A DNA stretch of 64,000 nt, from the NCBI RefSeq assembly GCF_000400505.1, contig NZ_CM001857.1, forward strand, positions 655,032-719,031, given 5' to 3'. Position 1 is the stretch's first letter. Every line of letters begins with the position of its first letter. This stretch comes from Musicola paradisiaca NCPPB 2511 (lineage in GTDB: Bacteria; Pseudomonadota; Gammaproteobacteria; Enterobacterales; Enterobacteriaceae). Of the stretch, positions 41,381 through 53,379 are shown in pieces. The position numbers and the translations under genes are program-made. Under the pieces are notes generated by a model that had not been told where the DNA came from, made no database searches, and worked only from the letters and a program-made list of their open reading frames with translations.

Positions 41381-41491
41381 TCAGGCATGAAACGGGCGAG
41401 GGAAATCGTTGGTGAGACGGTGGTCGATGTTAAACCAGGGGCGACTATCGCCGGAGATGCTCAGGCGATAACACCGAATGATGCGTGTCAT
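41381..41491 (-). CDS. tnaC: TnaC, tryptophan-sensing leader peptide of tnaA
   Basis: A 36-aa peptide below usual cut-offs. Residues 19-31 are [13 protein letters not shown], matching E. coli TnaC residues 12-24 (WFNIDNKIVDHRP) with the same Trp-to-Pro spacing and the same WFNID motif, the determinants of tryptophan-dependent ribosome arrest. Unlike E. coli, where the arrest Pro is the last residue, five residues (RPFHA) follow before the stop. The start is ATG with GGGAGGA six bases upstream. The gap to tnaA is 92 nt. Relief of Rho-dependent termination is the family mechanism. Confidence 0.88.
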   Translation of the reverse strand: MTRIIRCYRLSISGDSRPWFNIDHRLTNDFPRPFHA

Positions 41492-41509
41492 GAGTCCTCC
41501 CTACGCAGG

Positions 41510-41567
41510 GTATAACGGAACCACAGCATAAAACGTCGATGCGGCGGGGACTGTGATCGCTTCGGCA
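41510..41567 (-). promoter_or_regulatory. Candidate tna promoter with CRP half-site
   Basis: On the minus strand TTATAC (41510-41515) is a plausible -10 without a good -35, as expected for a CRP-dependent promoter. A site reading TGCCG-N6-TCACA (41552-41567) has one perfect CRP half. The spacing (centre about 57 from the presumed start) is close to but not exactly a class I position. E. coli tna is CRP-dependent. Confidence 0.4.
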
Positions 41568-41608
41568 GTCAGGAGCGGGGCGTCGTGCTTATCGGTGTAA
41601 ACGCTATA

Positions 41609-41627
41609 GATAATTGTTATCATTATC
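41609..41627 (+). promoter_or_regulatory. Fur box upstream of the siderophore-interacting protein gene
   Basis: GATAATTGTTATCATTATC matches the 19-bp Fur consensus at 16 of 19 positions. It overlaps a GATAAT -10-like element and lies 73-91 nt before the ATG, so iron-replete repression is expected. Confidence 0.85.
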
Positions 41628-41699
41628 GTCTTTGCGGTGCGGCCGGGTGAGGCCGGTTTGCGGGCAGACGTGATGATTTGACAACCAGAGAGGCGGATT

Positions 41700-42599
41700 A
41701 TGTCGGGAGTTCAGGGGTATAAGGTGTTTGATATCACATTGACGCGCAAGGAAATGCTGACACCATCGCTGATGTGTTGCGTGTTTGGCGGCGAGGCGAT
41801 CAGGGAAATGAAAATGGGCGCGCCGGACCAACGCATCAAACTGCTGTTTCCTTCTGAAGACGGTACTCCCTCTCGGTTGCCGACCGAAGGCGAATGGTAT
41901 CGGCTGGCGCAGCAGTTGCCGAAGGCGCAGCGGCCGATTCCGCGCACCTATACGATGCGGCGTCTGGACACGGAAAAAGGTGAAATGGCGGTGGAGTTTG
42001 TTATCCACGGAACCGAAGGCCCGGCATCGTCCTGGGCGATGACGGCCCAGCCGGGAGCTGAAGTCCAGGCGGTGGCGCCCAATGGCGCTTTTCCTGATGA
42101 TTGTGGCGGGTATGAGTGGGTGTTGCCGCCCAGGGTGACGCAAGTGATGTTGGCCGCCGATGAAACGGCCTTGCCGGCGGTGAAAGGCATTCTTGAGCAG
42201 CTTGCTGAACGGGCTGAACCGCCACGAGTTCAGGCGTTTATCGAGGTACCACTGGCGGCGGACTGTGTCGATCTGAGCCAATTCGCTTTTGCTGAGGTGT
42301 TCTGGCTGCCGCGTGCAGATACCGGTGCGAGCTATGGTGAGCGGCTATTGGCGGCGGTACGCCAGTCGGCGCAGTTGCCGGAGGCCGTATCCTCGTCGGG
42401 CCTGGACGTGCAGGACATTCCTGACGATGAGGTACTGTGGGAACGTGCTCAGGTGCAGCAAGGTGAGTTTTTCGGGTGGATTGCTGCCGAGTCTTCGTCA
42501 GTAAAGAACCTGCGTCGCTATCTGCTGGGCGAACGCGGTATTGCGCGCGAAGCGGTGACGTTTATGGCTTACTGGAGCCGTGGGGCTCGTTCACATTAA
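41700..42599 (+). CDS. Siderophore-interacting protein, FAD-dependent ferric-siderophore reductase family (ViuB/YqjH-like)
   Basis: Predicted to reduce iron from imported ferric siderophores in the cytoplasm using NAD(P)H and FAD. The 299-aa protein has the FAD-binding motif RPIPRTYTMRRLD (about 78-90), followed by EFVIHGTEGPASSWA and an NAD(P)H-binding half with MLAADETALPAVKGILEQL and the C-terminal FGWIAAESSSVKNLRRYL and REAVTFMAYWSRG blocks, in family order. AGAGG lies nine bases before the ATG. The Fur box upstream supports an iron role. No siderophore genes are adjacent, so which siderophore it serves is unknown. Confidence 0.9.
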   Translation: MSGVQGYKVFDITLTRKEMLTPSLMCCVFGGEAIREMKMGAPDQRIKLLFPSEDGTPSRLPTEGEWYRLAQQLPKAQRPIPRTYTMRRLDTEKGEMAVEFVIHGTEGPASSWAMTAQPGAEVQAVAPNGAFPDDCGGYEWVLPPRVTQVMLAADETALPAVKGILEQLAERAEPPRVQAFIEVPLAADCVDLSQFAFAEVFWLPRADTGASYGERLLAAVRQSAQLPEAVSSSGLDVQDIPDDEVLWERAQVQQGEFFGWIAAESSSVKNLRRYLLGERGIAREAVTFMAYWSRGARSH

Positions 42600-42610
42600 T
42601 CAGGTTAAAA

Positions 42611-42637
42611 CAAAGCCCACCGGGGTGGGCTTTACCG
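42611..42637. terminator. Terminator between the siderophore gene and leuD
   Basis: A perfect 10-bp stem AAAGCCCACC/GGTGGGCTTT (42612-42633) between convergent genes. On the minus strand it runs into TTTGTTTT, so it ends leuABCD; on the plus strand it follows the reductase gene. Confidence 0.8.
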
Positions 42638-42652
42638 TCGCAAACCGTGGCA

Positions 42653-43255
42653 TTAACGCAGGAATGCCGGTTGCTGTTGTTCGTAACGGGTGATCGCCGC
42701 ATCGTGCTGCAACGTCAGGCCGATACTGTCCAGCCCGTTGATCATGCAGTGACGACGGAAGCTGTCTATCTCGAATGAATAGGTTTTCTCGCCGGCTTGC
42801 ACGGTCTGGGCTTCCAGATCCACCGTAAAAGTGATGCCGTTATGGTTTGCCACCAGTGTGAACAGATCGTCGATGTCGTTTTCGCTCAGTTTCACCGGCA
42901 GCAACTGGTTGTTGAAGGCGTTGCCGTAGAAGATATCGGCGAAGCTCGGTGCGATCACCACGTTGAAACCGTAGTCGGTCAACGCCCAGGGGGCGTGTTC
43001 GCGGGACGAACCGCAGCCGAAGTTTTCACGAGCCAGCAGGATGCTGGCGCCTTTATAGCGCGGCTGGTTCAGCACGAAATCCGGGTTGGGTTGCTGGCCC
43101 GCGTCATCAAGAAAGCGCCAGTCGTGGAACAGATGCTGACCAAACCCGGTACGGGTGACTTTCTGCAGGAACTGTTTCGGGATGATCGCATCGGTATCGA
43201 CATTGGCGGCATCCAGCGGCACCACCAGACCTGTGTGTTGAGTAAATTTAGCCAT
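42653..43255 (-). CDS. leuD: 3-isopropylmalate dehydratase small subunit
   Basis: With LeuC interconverts 2- and 3-isopropylmalate in leucine synthesis. The protein is 200 aa, the family length, with [19 protein letters not shown] at the start, the swivel-domain motif [19 protein letters not shown], and [19 protein letters not shown]. It is the last gene of leuABCD, 11 nt after leuC, and followed by a terminator. Confidence 0.97.
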   Translation of the reverse strand: MAKFTQHTGLVVPLDAANVDTDAIIPKQFLQKVTRTGFGQHLFHDWRFLDDAGQQPNPDFVLNQPRYKGASILLARENFGCGSSREHAPWALTDYGFNVVIAPSFADIFYGNAFNNQLLPVKLSENDIDDLFTLVANHNGITFTVDLEAQTVQAGEKTYSFEIDSFRRHCMINGLDSIGLTLQHDAAITRYEQQQPAFLR

Positions 43256-43266
43256 GGTTGCCTCTC

Positions 43267-44667
43267 TTAATTCAGTTCACGGATATCAGCGAAACGGCCC
43301 GTTACCGCCGCCGCCGCGGCCATCGCCGGGCTGAGCAGATGGGTGCGGCCGCCACGGCCCTGACGTCCTTCGAAGTTGCGGTTGCTGGTGGAGGCGCAAC
43401 GCTCGCCCGGGTTCAACCGGTCGTTGTTCATGGCCAGACACATGGAGCAGCCGGGCAGACGCCATTCGAAACCGGCTTCGATAAAGATCTTGTCCAGACC
43501 TTCCTCCTCCGCCTGTGCTTTGACCGGGCCGGATCCCGGCACCACGTAGGCTTGTACGCCGGCGGCGACTTTGCGGCCTTTAGCGATAGCCGCCGCCGCC
43601 CGCAGATCTTCAATTCGGGAGTTGGTGCAGGAACCGATGAACACCTTGTCGATGGCGACATCGGTCAGTTTTACACCTGCCTCCAGGCCCATGTAGGCCA
43701 GCGCTTTGGCTGCGGATGCGCGTTCCACCGGATCGTTGAAGGACTCCGGCGCCGGAATCTGCTGGTTGACGGCAATTACCTGGCCGGGGTTGGTGCCCCA
43801 GGTGACTTGCGGCGCGATATCGGCGGCGCTCAGGGTGACAACCGCATCAAAGACCGCGTCGGCATCGGATTTCAGCGATGTCCAATAGGCGACGGCGTCA
43901 TCCCAGTTACTGTCCTTCGGCGCGAACTGGCGGCCCTTCAGATAGGCGAAGGTAGTTTCATCCGGCGCGACCAGGCCGGCCTTGGCGCCCATTTCTATCG
44001 CCATGTTGCACAGGGTCATACGGCCTTCCATGCTCAGCGCTTCAATCGCCTTGCCGCAGAATTCCACAACATAGCCAGTACCGCCTGCGCTACCGGTTTT
44101 GCCGATGATCGCCAGTACGATGTCTTTGGCGGTGATGCCGGGAGCGGCGTCGCCGGTGACTTCGATTTTCATGGTTTTGGCGCGGCCCTGTTTCAGGGTC
44201 TGCGTCGCTAGCACATGTTCGACTTCGGAAGTACCGATACCAAATGCCAGTGCGCCGAAAGCGCCGTGGGTGGCGGTGTGGGAGTCGCCGCAGACGATGG
44301 TCATACCCGGCAGGGTCATGCCCTGTTCCGGCCCGATCACATGCACGATGCCCTGAAACGGATGATTCAAGTCATACAGTTGGACGCCGAATTCAGCGCA
44401 GTTCTTGATCAGTTCCTGCATTTGAATACGGGCCATTTCGCCGCTGGCGTTGATGTCGCGCGTCTGGGTCGAGACGTTGTGATCCATGGTGGCGAAGGTT
44501 TTGCCCGGCTGGCGAACGTTACGCCCCATGGCGCGCAGGCCGTCGAACGCCTGCGGCGATGTGACTTCGTGCACCAGATGCCTGTCGATATACAGCAGCG
44601 GCGTTTCATTCGGCGCTTCGTGAACCACATGTGCTTCAAACAGTTTCTGATATAAGGTCTTACTCAT
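43267..44667 (-). CDS. leuC: 3-isopropylmalate dehydratase large subunit
   Basis: An aconitase-superfamily enzyme with a [4Fe-4S] cluster; forms the isomerase with LeuD. The protein is 466 aa, as in E. coli. The cluster cysteines are visible in [14 protein letters not shown] (near 347) and in [14 protein letters not shown] (near 407-410). Other conserved parts are [12 protein letters not shown] and [20 protein letters not shown]. It starts two nt after the leuB stop. Confidence 0.97.
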   Translation of the reverse strand: MSKTLYQKLFEAHVVHEAPNETPLLYIDRHLVHEVTSPQAFDGLRAMGRNVRQPGKTFATMDHNVSTQTRDINASGEMARIQMQELIKNCAEFGVQLYDLNHPFQGIVHVIGPEQGMTLPGMTIVCGDSHTATHGAFGALAFGIGTSEVEHVLATQTLKQGRAKTMKIEVTGDAAPGITAKDIVLAIIGKTGSAGGTGYVVEFCGKAIEALSMEGRMTLCNMAIEMGAKAGLVAPDETTFAYLKGRQFAPKDSNWDDAVAYWTSLKSDADAVFDAVVTLSAADIAPQVTWGTNPGQVIAVNQQIPAPESFNDPVERASAAKALAYMGLEAGVKLTDVAIDKVFIGSCTNSRIEDLRAAAAIAKGRKVAAGVQAYVVPGSGPVKAQAEEEGLDKIFIEAGFEWRLPGCSMCLAMNNDRLNPGERCASTSNRNFEGRQGRGGRTHLLSPAMAAAAAVTGRFADIRELN

Positions 44668-44669
44668 GA

Positions 44670-47338
<2,669 letters not shown>

Positions 47339-47381
47339 TGGTCTCTTCCTTTTATCCTGTTTGTCTGGGCGCCCGGCGAGT

Positions 47382-47412
47382 AAAAAAAACCCGCGCAGTG
47401 GCGCGGGTTTTT
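47382..47412 (-). terminator. Attenuator terminator of leuABCD
   Basis: On the minus strand AACCCGCGC pairs with GCGCGGGTT (47401-47409 with 47388-47396) around a 4-nt loop, followed by a run of T. It lies between the leuL stop and leuA. Confidence 0.92.
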
Positions 47413-47429
47413 ATACGTGTGATGTGAAA

Positions 47430-47513
47430 TCAGCTCTGATTTTCGCTCACCGGCATACCGCGCACATAAGATGCGTTTAGTAGTAGGCCTAGTAGCTGAG
47501 CGAAGTTGAACAT
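47430..47513 (-). CDS. leuL: LeuL, leucine-rich leader peptide
   Basis: A 27-aa leader, MFNFAQLLGLLLNASYVRG then MPVSENQS, with five leucines (two, Gly, three), all encoded by CTA. E. coli LeuL has a comparable LLLLNAS core. Ribosome stalling at these codons when leucyl-tRNA is scarce prevents the downstream attenuator hairpin. A 63-codon frame overlaps it in another register (from 47526), but that one has no Leu run and extends through the terminator. Confidence 0.9.
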   Translation of the reverse strand: MFNFAQLLGLLLNASYVRGMPVSENQS

Positions 47514-47741
47514 GTTGTTCTGTCATCCAGAGTGATTAAAATTTTGTGCTGGCGTTATTGGTACTTGATTCACGGAGGGATGTCAACCACGGATTGGCGA
47601 GAAGAACCGGGTCAAAGACGCTTCAGCCGTCACATTTCGCAAGTGGAAACCGGGGAAAGCGCTTTCCACCAGAATGCGCTCACGGTAGACTCCTGCCCAG
47701 AAACGTACACCTGTTCGCTGAAATTTTCTGGCCCGCACTTC

Positions 47742-49547
47742 ATGAGTAAACATCCATTATCACACTATCATCTGGTTCAACGTATTCAGCATCAGGTCGC
47801 TGTTCGATCTGATGCGCCGGCGTTTCGGGAATGGGATCCCGAACGTGAACTGCATTTGGTCTGGCGGCAGGTCGGAGAGCGAGTCAACCGTATCGCCTGC
47901 GGATTGCTGGCATTGGGGATCGAAGTGCAGGAACGGGTGGCTATTTTCTCGGATAACGGGATCAACTGGTCGCTGGCGGATCTGGCCTTGTTACATTTGC
48001 GGGCAATTACGGTGCCGCTGTATGCCACCAGTTCGGTGGGGCAGGCGGCATTCATTCTCAACGATGCGGATATTCGCACGGTTTTTGTCGGCGGGCAGGC
48101 GCAGTTCGATACCTTGATGTCGCTACGCGAGGCCTGTCCTCAACTTCGCCATATCATTCTGCTGGATGACAATATTCGGCGTCGTGGATGCGATATTGCG
48201 GTGTATTTGCGGGAGTTTGAAGCATCGGCGGATGAGGCGGTTTGGCTGCCTGAGCTGCAACGGCGTATTGACGAACGCGATTTGAATGATCTGTTTACAC
48301 TGATTTATACCTCAGGAACGACCGGCGAGCCTAAAGGCGTGATGCTGGATTACGCCAACATGGCGACTCAACTTAAGCTGCATGATGAACGGCTTGACGT
48401 CTCTGACCAGGATGTTTCCCTGTGCTTTTTGCCGTTGTCCCACGTATTTGAACGGGCATGGAGTTTTTTCATCATGCACTGTGGTGCGCTGAATGTGTAC
48501 CTGAGCGATACCAATCAGGTTCGGGCCACCATGGAAGCGGTGTCGCCGACGTTGATGTGTGCGGTGCCGCGCTTTTACGAAAAGGTGTACTGCGGTATTC
48601 ACGAGAAAGTGGCGCAGGCGCCGTGGCATCGTCGCCTGCTGTTCCGCTGGGCGCTGGAACGAGGGCGTCATCTGCATGCCCGCCGGCAAGCCGGTAGACG
48701 TGTCGGCTTCTGGGGCCGCGCCGCGCATAGAATCGCCGACCGGCTGGTATTGCAGCGCCTGCGGCAATTGCTCGGTGGTCGGGTTCGCTTCCTGCCAGCG
48801 GCGGGCGCTCGTCTTGACGGTAATATCATCGCCTTTTTTCAGTCGATAGGCGTCCGCATCGTTTACGGATATGGCCTGACGGAAACCTGCGCGACGGTAT
48901 CCTGCTGGGAGCATGAGGCGATCTCTCTGATGTCGGTGGGGACGCCGTTGCCCGGTATCGAGGTTCGTATCGGCGAGGAGAGTGAAATTCAGGTGCGGGG
49001 CGCTACGGTGATGCGCGGCTATTTTCATCGTCCGGAAGAGACCGCCGCAGCCTTTACGCCAGATGGCTGGTTTAAAACGGGTGATGCAGGCGAACTGGAC
49101 GAACGGGGAAATCTGTTTATTACCGAACGCATCAAGGATCTGATGAAGACCTCCGGCGGAAAATATATTGCCCCTCAATGTCTGGAAGGCACCTTGGGGC
49201 AAGATCGCTATATCGAGCAGGTGGCGGTGATTGCGGATGCGCGCAAATATGTCTCGGCCCTGATTGTGCCGTGTTTCGAGGCTTTAGAGGAGTACGCCCG
49301 CTCCATCAATCTTCGCTATCAGGATCGGTTGGATCTCTTGCGCCACAATCATATTTTGGAATTGTTTGAACAACGTTTGCAGGAGATGCAGAAGGAGTTC
49401 GCACGTTTCGAACAAGTGAAGAAATTTACCCTTCTGCCCGCGCCGTTTAGCATGGAAGACGGCGAACTGACGCCGACATTAAAACTGCGTCGTAAAGTCA
49501 TCCATCAGCGTTATCAGCCTGAAATCGACGCAATGTACGCGGAGTGA
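47742..49547 (+). CDS. AMP-dependent acyl-CoA synthetase/ligase, long-chain type (FadD15-like)
   Basis: Predicted to activate a carboxylic acid, probably a long-chain fatty acid, to an acyl-AMP and then a CoA thioester. The 601-aa protein has the phosphate-binding P-loop LIYTSGTTGEPKGVMLDY (about 194-211), LPLSHVFERAWSF, the YGLTETCA motif (about 380) and the A8 region FKTGDAGELDERGNLFITERIKDLMKTSGGKYIAP, typical of eukaryote-like long-chain ligases. The frame is open for 70 codons upstream, but MSKHPLSHYHLVQRI is the likely start; no clear ribosome site is visible. It sits between leuL and ilvI, where E. coli has leuO, and is divergent from leuLABCD. Confidence 0.88.
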   Translation: MSKHPLSHYHLVQRIQHQVAVRSDAPAFREWDPERELHLVWRQVGERVNRIACGLLALGIEVQERVAIFSDNGINWSLADLALLHLRAITVPLYATSSVGQAAFILNDADIRTVFVGGQAQFDTLMSLREACPQLRHIILLDDNIRRRGCDIAVYLREFEASADEAVWLPELQRRIDERDLNDLFTLIYTSGTTGEPKGVMLDYANMATQLKLHDERLDVSDQDVSLCFLPLSHVFERAWSFFIMHCGALNVYLSDTNQVRATMEAVSPTLMCAVPRFYEKVYCGIHEKVAQAPWHRRLLFRWALERGRHLHARRQAGRRVGFWGRAAHRIADRLVLQRLRQLLGGRVRFLPAAGARLDGNIIAFFQSIGVRIVYGYGLTETCATVSCWEHEAISLMSVGTPLPGIEVRIGEESEIQVRGATVMRGYFHRPEETAAAFTPDGWFKTGDAGELDERGNLFITERIKDLMKTSGGKYIAPQCLEGTLGQDRYIEQVAVIADARKYVSALIVPCFEALEEYARSINLRYQDRLDLLRHNHILELFEQRLQEMQKEFARFEQVKKFTLLPAPFSMEDGELTPTLKLRRKVIHQRYQPEIDAMYAE

Positions 49548-49832
49548 TCGCTCCGCCGTCGAACCATAGAAATTCGTCGTCGATATTTCACACTTTAATC
49601 AATGGGCGCCGCGGCATAATTCCCAACCCGGCGCGCACTCTTTAGCGTTTTATCTCAGTCGTTTCCCCTTTAACAGTTCGTTTACCGAAATGAAGCGCCT
49701 AGACCTGTGGGCAAGCGTTTGCCTGCACTATAATCTGGCGTTATGTTAATAAGTTATATCGAAATATAACGTTAGGCGGGGTATCCCGCGTTAAACGGAA
49801 GCAATTCGCATCTGAACAGAAGAGGCAAACCC
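49548..49832. other. Intergenic upstream of ilvIH
   Basis: A 285-nt gap, AT-rich in parts. It contains the candidate ilvIH promoter (TATAAT, 49729-49734) with a PurR-like palindrome just upstream. AT-rich inverted words (TTATATCG, AAATATAACG) downstream of the -10 might be Lrp contacts, since Lrp controls ilvIH in E. coli; that is inference. No gene seen. Confidence 0.5.
49711..49734 (+). promoter_or_regulatory. Candidate ilvIH promoter with PurR-like operator
   Basis: A perfect -10 TATAAT (49729-49734) follows GCAAGCGTTTGC (49711-49722), which matches 11 of 12 bases of the PurR core GCAAACGTTTGC. The palindrome lies in the promoter spacer, where a repressor would block polymerase. The -35 is poor (TGTGGG). 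The PurR assignment is inference; other LacI-family regulators bind related sequences. Confidence 0.45.
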
Positions 49833-51554
49833 ATGGAGATGTTGTCAGGCGCCGAAATGGTGATCCGATCGTTGATCGATCAGGGCGTTAAGCACGTGTT
49901 CGGCTATCCAGGCGGCGCGGTGCTGGATATTTACGATGCCCTGCATACGGTTGGCGGCATAGAGCATATTCTGGTGCGTCATGAACAAGGCGCGGTACAT
50001 ATGGCGGACGGGTATGCCCGTGCCACGGGCGAGGTGGGCGTCGTGTTGGTGACTTCGGGGCCGGGGGCGACCAACGCCATTACCGGTATCGCCACGGCTT
50101 ACATGGACTCCATCCCGTTGGTGGTGATTTCCGGCCAGGTCGCTACCTCGTTGATTGGTTATGATGCGTTTCAGGAGTGTGACATGGTCGGGATTTCCCG
50201 GCCGGTGGTGAAACACAGCTATCTGGTCAAGCAGACGGAAGACATTCCCACCGTACTCAAAAAGGCCTTCTATCTGGCAGCCAGCGGGCGTCCCGGCCCT
50301 GTCGTGGTGGATCTGCCGAAAGATATTCTCAATCCGGCGAAAAAACTGCCTTACGCTTATCCCGATCACGTTGCCATGCGTTCCTACAACCCGACTGTTC
50401 AGGGGCATAAAGGGCAGGTGAAACGTGCATTGCAGACGTTGCTGGCGGCGGAGCGCCCTGTGGTTTATGCCGGGGGCGGCGTTATTAATGCAGGCTGCCA
50501 TCAGGAATTGCGTGAGCTGGTGGAAAAATTGAATTTGCCGGTCGCCGAGTCATTGATGGGGCTGGGCGGTTTCCCTGGCACGCATCGCCAGAGTCTGGGG
50601 ATGCTGGGTATGCACGGTACTTACGAAGCCAATATGGCGATGCACAATGCGGATGTGATTTTCGCCGTCGGCGTGCGTTTTGACGATCGCACCACCAATA
50701 ATCTGGCGAAATACTGCCCGAATGCCACGGTGTTGCATATCGACATCGATCCTACTTCCATTTCCAAAACGGTGGCGGCGGATATTCCCATCGTCGGCGA
50801 TGCTCGCCAGGTACTCGGGTTGATGCTGGAACTGTTGGCTCAGGGCGGGGAAGCGCAACAGAATTTTGATACATTGCGCGATTGGTGGCAGCGTATCGAG
50901 CAATGGCGCGCCCGCCAATGCCTGAAATACAACCCCGAAGGGGACACCATTAAACCTCAGGCTGTCATCGAGACGTTGCACCGCCTGACGCAGGGTAAGG
51001 CTTATGTTGCCTCTGATGTCGGTCAGCACCAGATGTTTGCCGCACTGTATTATCCGTTCGATCTGCCGCGACGCTGGGTCAATTCCGGTGGGTTGGGCAC
51101 GATGGGGTTCGGTCTGCCTGCGGCATTGGGCATCAAACTGGCATTGCCGGAAGAAACGGTGGTTTGTGTGACCGGTGACGGTAGTATCCAGATGAATATT
51201 CAGGAGTTGTCCACCGCATTGCAGTATGACCTGCCTATTGTGGTTGTGAATCTTAACAACCGTTTCCTGGGAATGGTGAAGCAGTGGCAGGACATGATCT
51301 ATTCCGGTCGCCACTCCAGTTCTTATATGGAATCTCTGCCTGATTTTGTTCGTCTGGCGGAAGCCTACGGTCATGTGGGGATCGCCATCGATAAGCCGGA
51401 AGAGCTGGAGCCGAAGCTGCAAGCAGCGCTGGCGCAGAAAAACCGGTTGGTGTTTGTGGATGTTCGGGTGGACAGCAGCGAGCATGTCTACCCTATGCAG
51501 ATCCGTGGCGGCGGAATGGATGAAATGTGGTTAAGCAAGACGGAGAGGACCTGA
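49833..51554 (+). CDS. ilvI: Acetohydroxyacid synthase III, large catalytic subunit
   Basis: Second AHAS of the window, for branched-chain amino acids. The protein is 573 aa (574 in E. coli). The catalytic Glu is in [22 protein letters not shown] (near residue 48). ThDP/Mg binding is [15 protein letters not shown] and [24 protein letters not shown] is present as [12 protein letters not shown]. The ATG has AGAGG nine bases before it. ilvH follows two nt after the stop. Confidence 0.96.
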   Translation: MEMLSGAEMVIRSLIDQGVKHVFGYPGGAVLDIYDALHTVGGIEHILVRHEQGAVHMADGYARATGEVGVVLVTSGPGATNAITGIATAYMDSIPLVVISGQVATSLIGYDAFQECDMVGISRPVVKHSYLVKQTEDIPTVLKKAFYLAASGRPGPVVVDLPKDILNPAKKLPYAYPDHVAMRSYNPTVQGHKGQVKRALQTLLAAERPVVYAGGGVINAGCHQELRELVEKLNLPVAESLMGLGGFPGTHRQSLGMLGMHGTYEANMAMHNADVIFAVGVRFDDRTTNNLAKYCPNATVLHIDIDPTSISKTVAADIPIVGDARQVLGLMLELLAQGGEAQQNFDTLRDWWQRIEQWRARQCLKYNPEGDTIKPQAVIETLHRLTQGKAYVASDVGQHQMFAALYYPFDLPRRWVNSGGLGTMGFGLPAALGIKLALPEETVVCVTGDGSIQMNIQELSTALQYDLPIVVVNLNNRFLGMVKQWQDMIYSGRHSSSYMESLPDFVRLAEAYGHVGIAIDKPEELEPKLQAALAQKNRLVFVDVRVDSSEHVYPMQIRGGGMDEMWLSKTERT

Positions 51555-51556
51555 TC

Positions 51557-52048
51557 ATGCGTCGGATTTTATCGGTATTGCTGGAAAACGAATCAGGTGC
51601 TCTGTCGCGCGTGGTCGGCTTGTTTTCTCAGCGTGGTTATAATATTGAAAGCCTCACGGTCGCGCCGACGGACGATCCTACGCTGTCGCGTATGACGATC
51701 CAGACGGTTGGGGATGAGAAGGTTCTGGAGCAGATCGAAAAGCAATTGCACAAGTTGGTGGACGTTCTGCGCGTCAGTGAGCTGGGGCAAGGGGCTTATG
51801 TCGAGCGCGAACTGATGCTGGTGAAGATTCAGGCGACCGGTTATGGCCGGGAGGAGGTCAAACGTACCACTGAGATTTTCCGCGGCCAAATCATTGATGT
51901 GACGCCCTCGCTGTATACCGTTCAGCTCGCGGGAGCCAGCGATAAGCTGGACGCATTTCTTAATACTGTGCGTGAAGTTGCTGAAATTGTTGAAGTCGTT
52001 CGTTCAGGGATTGTCGGTGTTTCCCGCGGTGATCGCGTGATGCGCTGA
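51557..52048 (+). CDS. ilvH: Acetohydroxyacid synthase III, small regulatory subunit
   Basis: Valine-responsive ACT-domain partner of IlvI. The 163-aa protein (163 in E. coli) begins [35 protein letters not shown], the ACT domain, and has the C-terminal ACT-like half from about residue 80 ([18 protein letters not shown]). The ATG at 51557 is chosen; the frame extends into ilvI but those residues are not family-like. Confidence 0.96.
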   Translation: MRRILSVLLENESGALSRVVGLFSQRGYNIESLTVAPTDDPTLSRMTIQTVGDEKVLEQIEKQLHKLVDVLRVSELGQGAYVERELMLVKIQATGYGREEVKRTTEIFRGQIIDVTPSLYTVQLAGASDKLDAFLNTVREVAEIVEVVRSGIVGVSRGDRVMR

Positions 52049-52111
52049 ACGGTACGTTATCTGGATCAGCCCCTTTTGTCTCGAACGTCGTTAGCGGTTT
52101 ACTGATAAGCG

Positions 52112-52148
52112 CCGGAGGTTCGATAATTATGCGGATCTCCGGTCTCTT
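52112..52148 (+). terminator. Candidate terminator of ilvIH
   Basis: CCGGAG (52112-52117) pairs with CTCCGG (52137-52142) over a 19-nt loop, followed by TCTCTTTAT. The stem is short and the loop long, so moderate at best. Confidence 0.45.
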
Positions 52149-52274
52149 TATGAATTAATTAAGTCATAAAAGCGGTTGCCCGTCAGTGTTTTCTGCGGTT
52201 AGATCGGTATTATATCCATGGCTAATACATGGTTATCACTTCATTCTTTTATCCGGCTTATTAAGGGGTTACCA

Positions 52275-53279
52275 GTGAAACTGGATGAAATCGCGCGTCT
52301 TGCGGGCGTTTCGCGTACCACCGCCAGTTACGTTATCAACGGAAAGGCAAAACAGTATCGCGTCAGCGATAAAACCGTTGAGAAGGTTATGGCTGTGGTC
52401 AGAGAGCATAATTATCATCCGAATGCTGTGGCTGCAGGTTTGCGTGCCGGGCGCACCCGATCCATCGGGTTGGTGATCCCCGATCTGGAGAACACCAGTT
52501 ATACCCGTATTGCCAATTATCTGGAGCGTCAGGCCCGCCAGCGAGGCTATCAGCTACTTATCGCCTGCTCCGAAGATCAGCCTGATAATGAAATGCGTTG
52601 TATCGAGCATCTGCTGCAACGGCAGGTGGATGCAATCATTGTGTCGACGGCACTACCGCCGGAACATCCGTTTTATCAGCGTTGGGCGAATGACCCCTTA
52701 CCGGTGATTGCGCTGGATCGCGCGCTGGATCGCGAGCACTTTGCCAGCGTGGTTGGCGCGGATATGGAAGATGCCGAGATGCTGGCGCAAGAACTGCGTA
52801 AAGTCCCCGCCGAATCTGTGCTCTATCTGGGTGCGCTGCCTGAGTTGTCCGTAAGTTTCCTGCGTGAGCAGGGGTTTCGCAGCGCCTGGGCCGACGATCC
52901 GCGTAAGGTGTCGTTCGTCTATGCCAATAGTTATGAGCGCAGCGCAGCGGCGGCGAGATTCGCGGATTACCTGAAAGATCACCCTATGCCGGAGGCGTTG
53001 TTCACGACCTCTTTCCCGTTGTTGCAAGGGGTGATGGATGTGACGTTGAAGCAAAGCGGACGCCTGCCCAACAATCTGGCTATCGCCACGTTTGGTGATA
53101 ACGAACTGCTGGATTTCCTGGAATGCCAGGTGCTGGCCGTCGCACAGCGTCATCGCGAAGTCGCAGAACGGGTATTGGAGTTGGTGCTGGCGAGCCTGGA
53201 CGAACCCCGTAAACCTAAGCCGGGGCTATATCGGATTCGGCGTAATTTATATCGTCGCGGATTTTTGAATCGTCGGTAG
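52275..53279 (+). CDS. cra: Catabolite repressor/activator Cra (FruR)
   Basis: A LacI-family regulator of carbon flow, released by fructose 1-phosphate. The 334-aa protein matches E. coli length. The N-terminal helix-turn-helix ([20 protein letters not shown]) is identical in character to E. coli Cra, and the first 130 residues are nearly unchanged. The effector domain ends [22 protein letters not shown]. The start is GTG at 52275, as in E. coli, with AAGGGG eight bases upstream; the frame open from 52218 adds a non-homologous extension. Confidence 0.97.
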   Translation: MKLDEIARLAGVSRTTASYVINGKAKQYRVSDKTVEKVMAVVREHNYHPNAVAAGLRAGRTRSIGLVIPDLENTSYTRIANYLERQARQRGYQLLIACSEDQPDNEMRCIEHLLQRQVDAIIVSTALPPEHPFYQRWANDPLPVIALDRALDREHFASVVGADMEDAEMLAQELRKVPAESVLYLGALPELSVSFLREQGFRSAWADDPRKVSFVYANSYERSAAAARFADYLKDHPMPEALFTTSFPLLQGVMDVTLKQSGRLPNNLAIATFGDNELLDFLECQVLAVAQRHREVAERVLELVLASLDEPRKPKPGLYRIRRNLYRRGFLNRR

Positions 53280-53289
53280 ATTTCTGCGG

Positions 53290-53320
53290 CACGTTGGAAA
53301 TCGTGGAGATTTCCAACGTG
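53290..53320. terminator. 13-bp perfect palindrome downstream of cra
   Basis: CACGTTGGAAATC (53290-53302) and its exact complement (53308-53320) are separated by 5 nt, between cra and the convergent alaE. No immediate T-run follows, though TATTTTTT occurs 14 nt later. Probably a bidirectional terminator or mRNA end-protecting structure. Confidence 0.6.
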
Positions 53321-53379
53321 ATAAGAGCATTCCTATTTTTTCCCGTATATTATATATACCCATCTGCTAATTCTTTCCC

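Noticed and set aside
43258-44211. 317-codon open frame opposite leuC
   Set aside because: Antisense shadow; leuC has its Fe-S cysteine motifs on the other strand.
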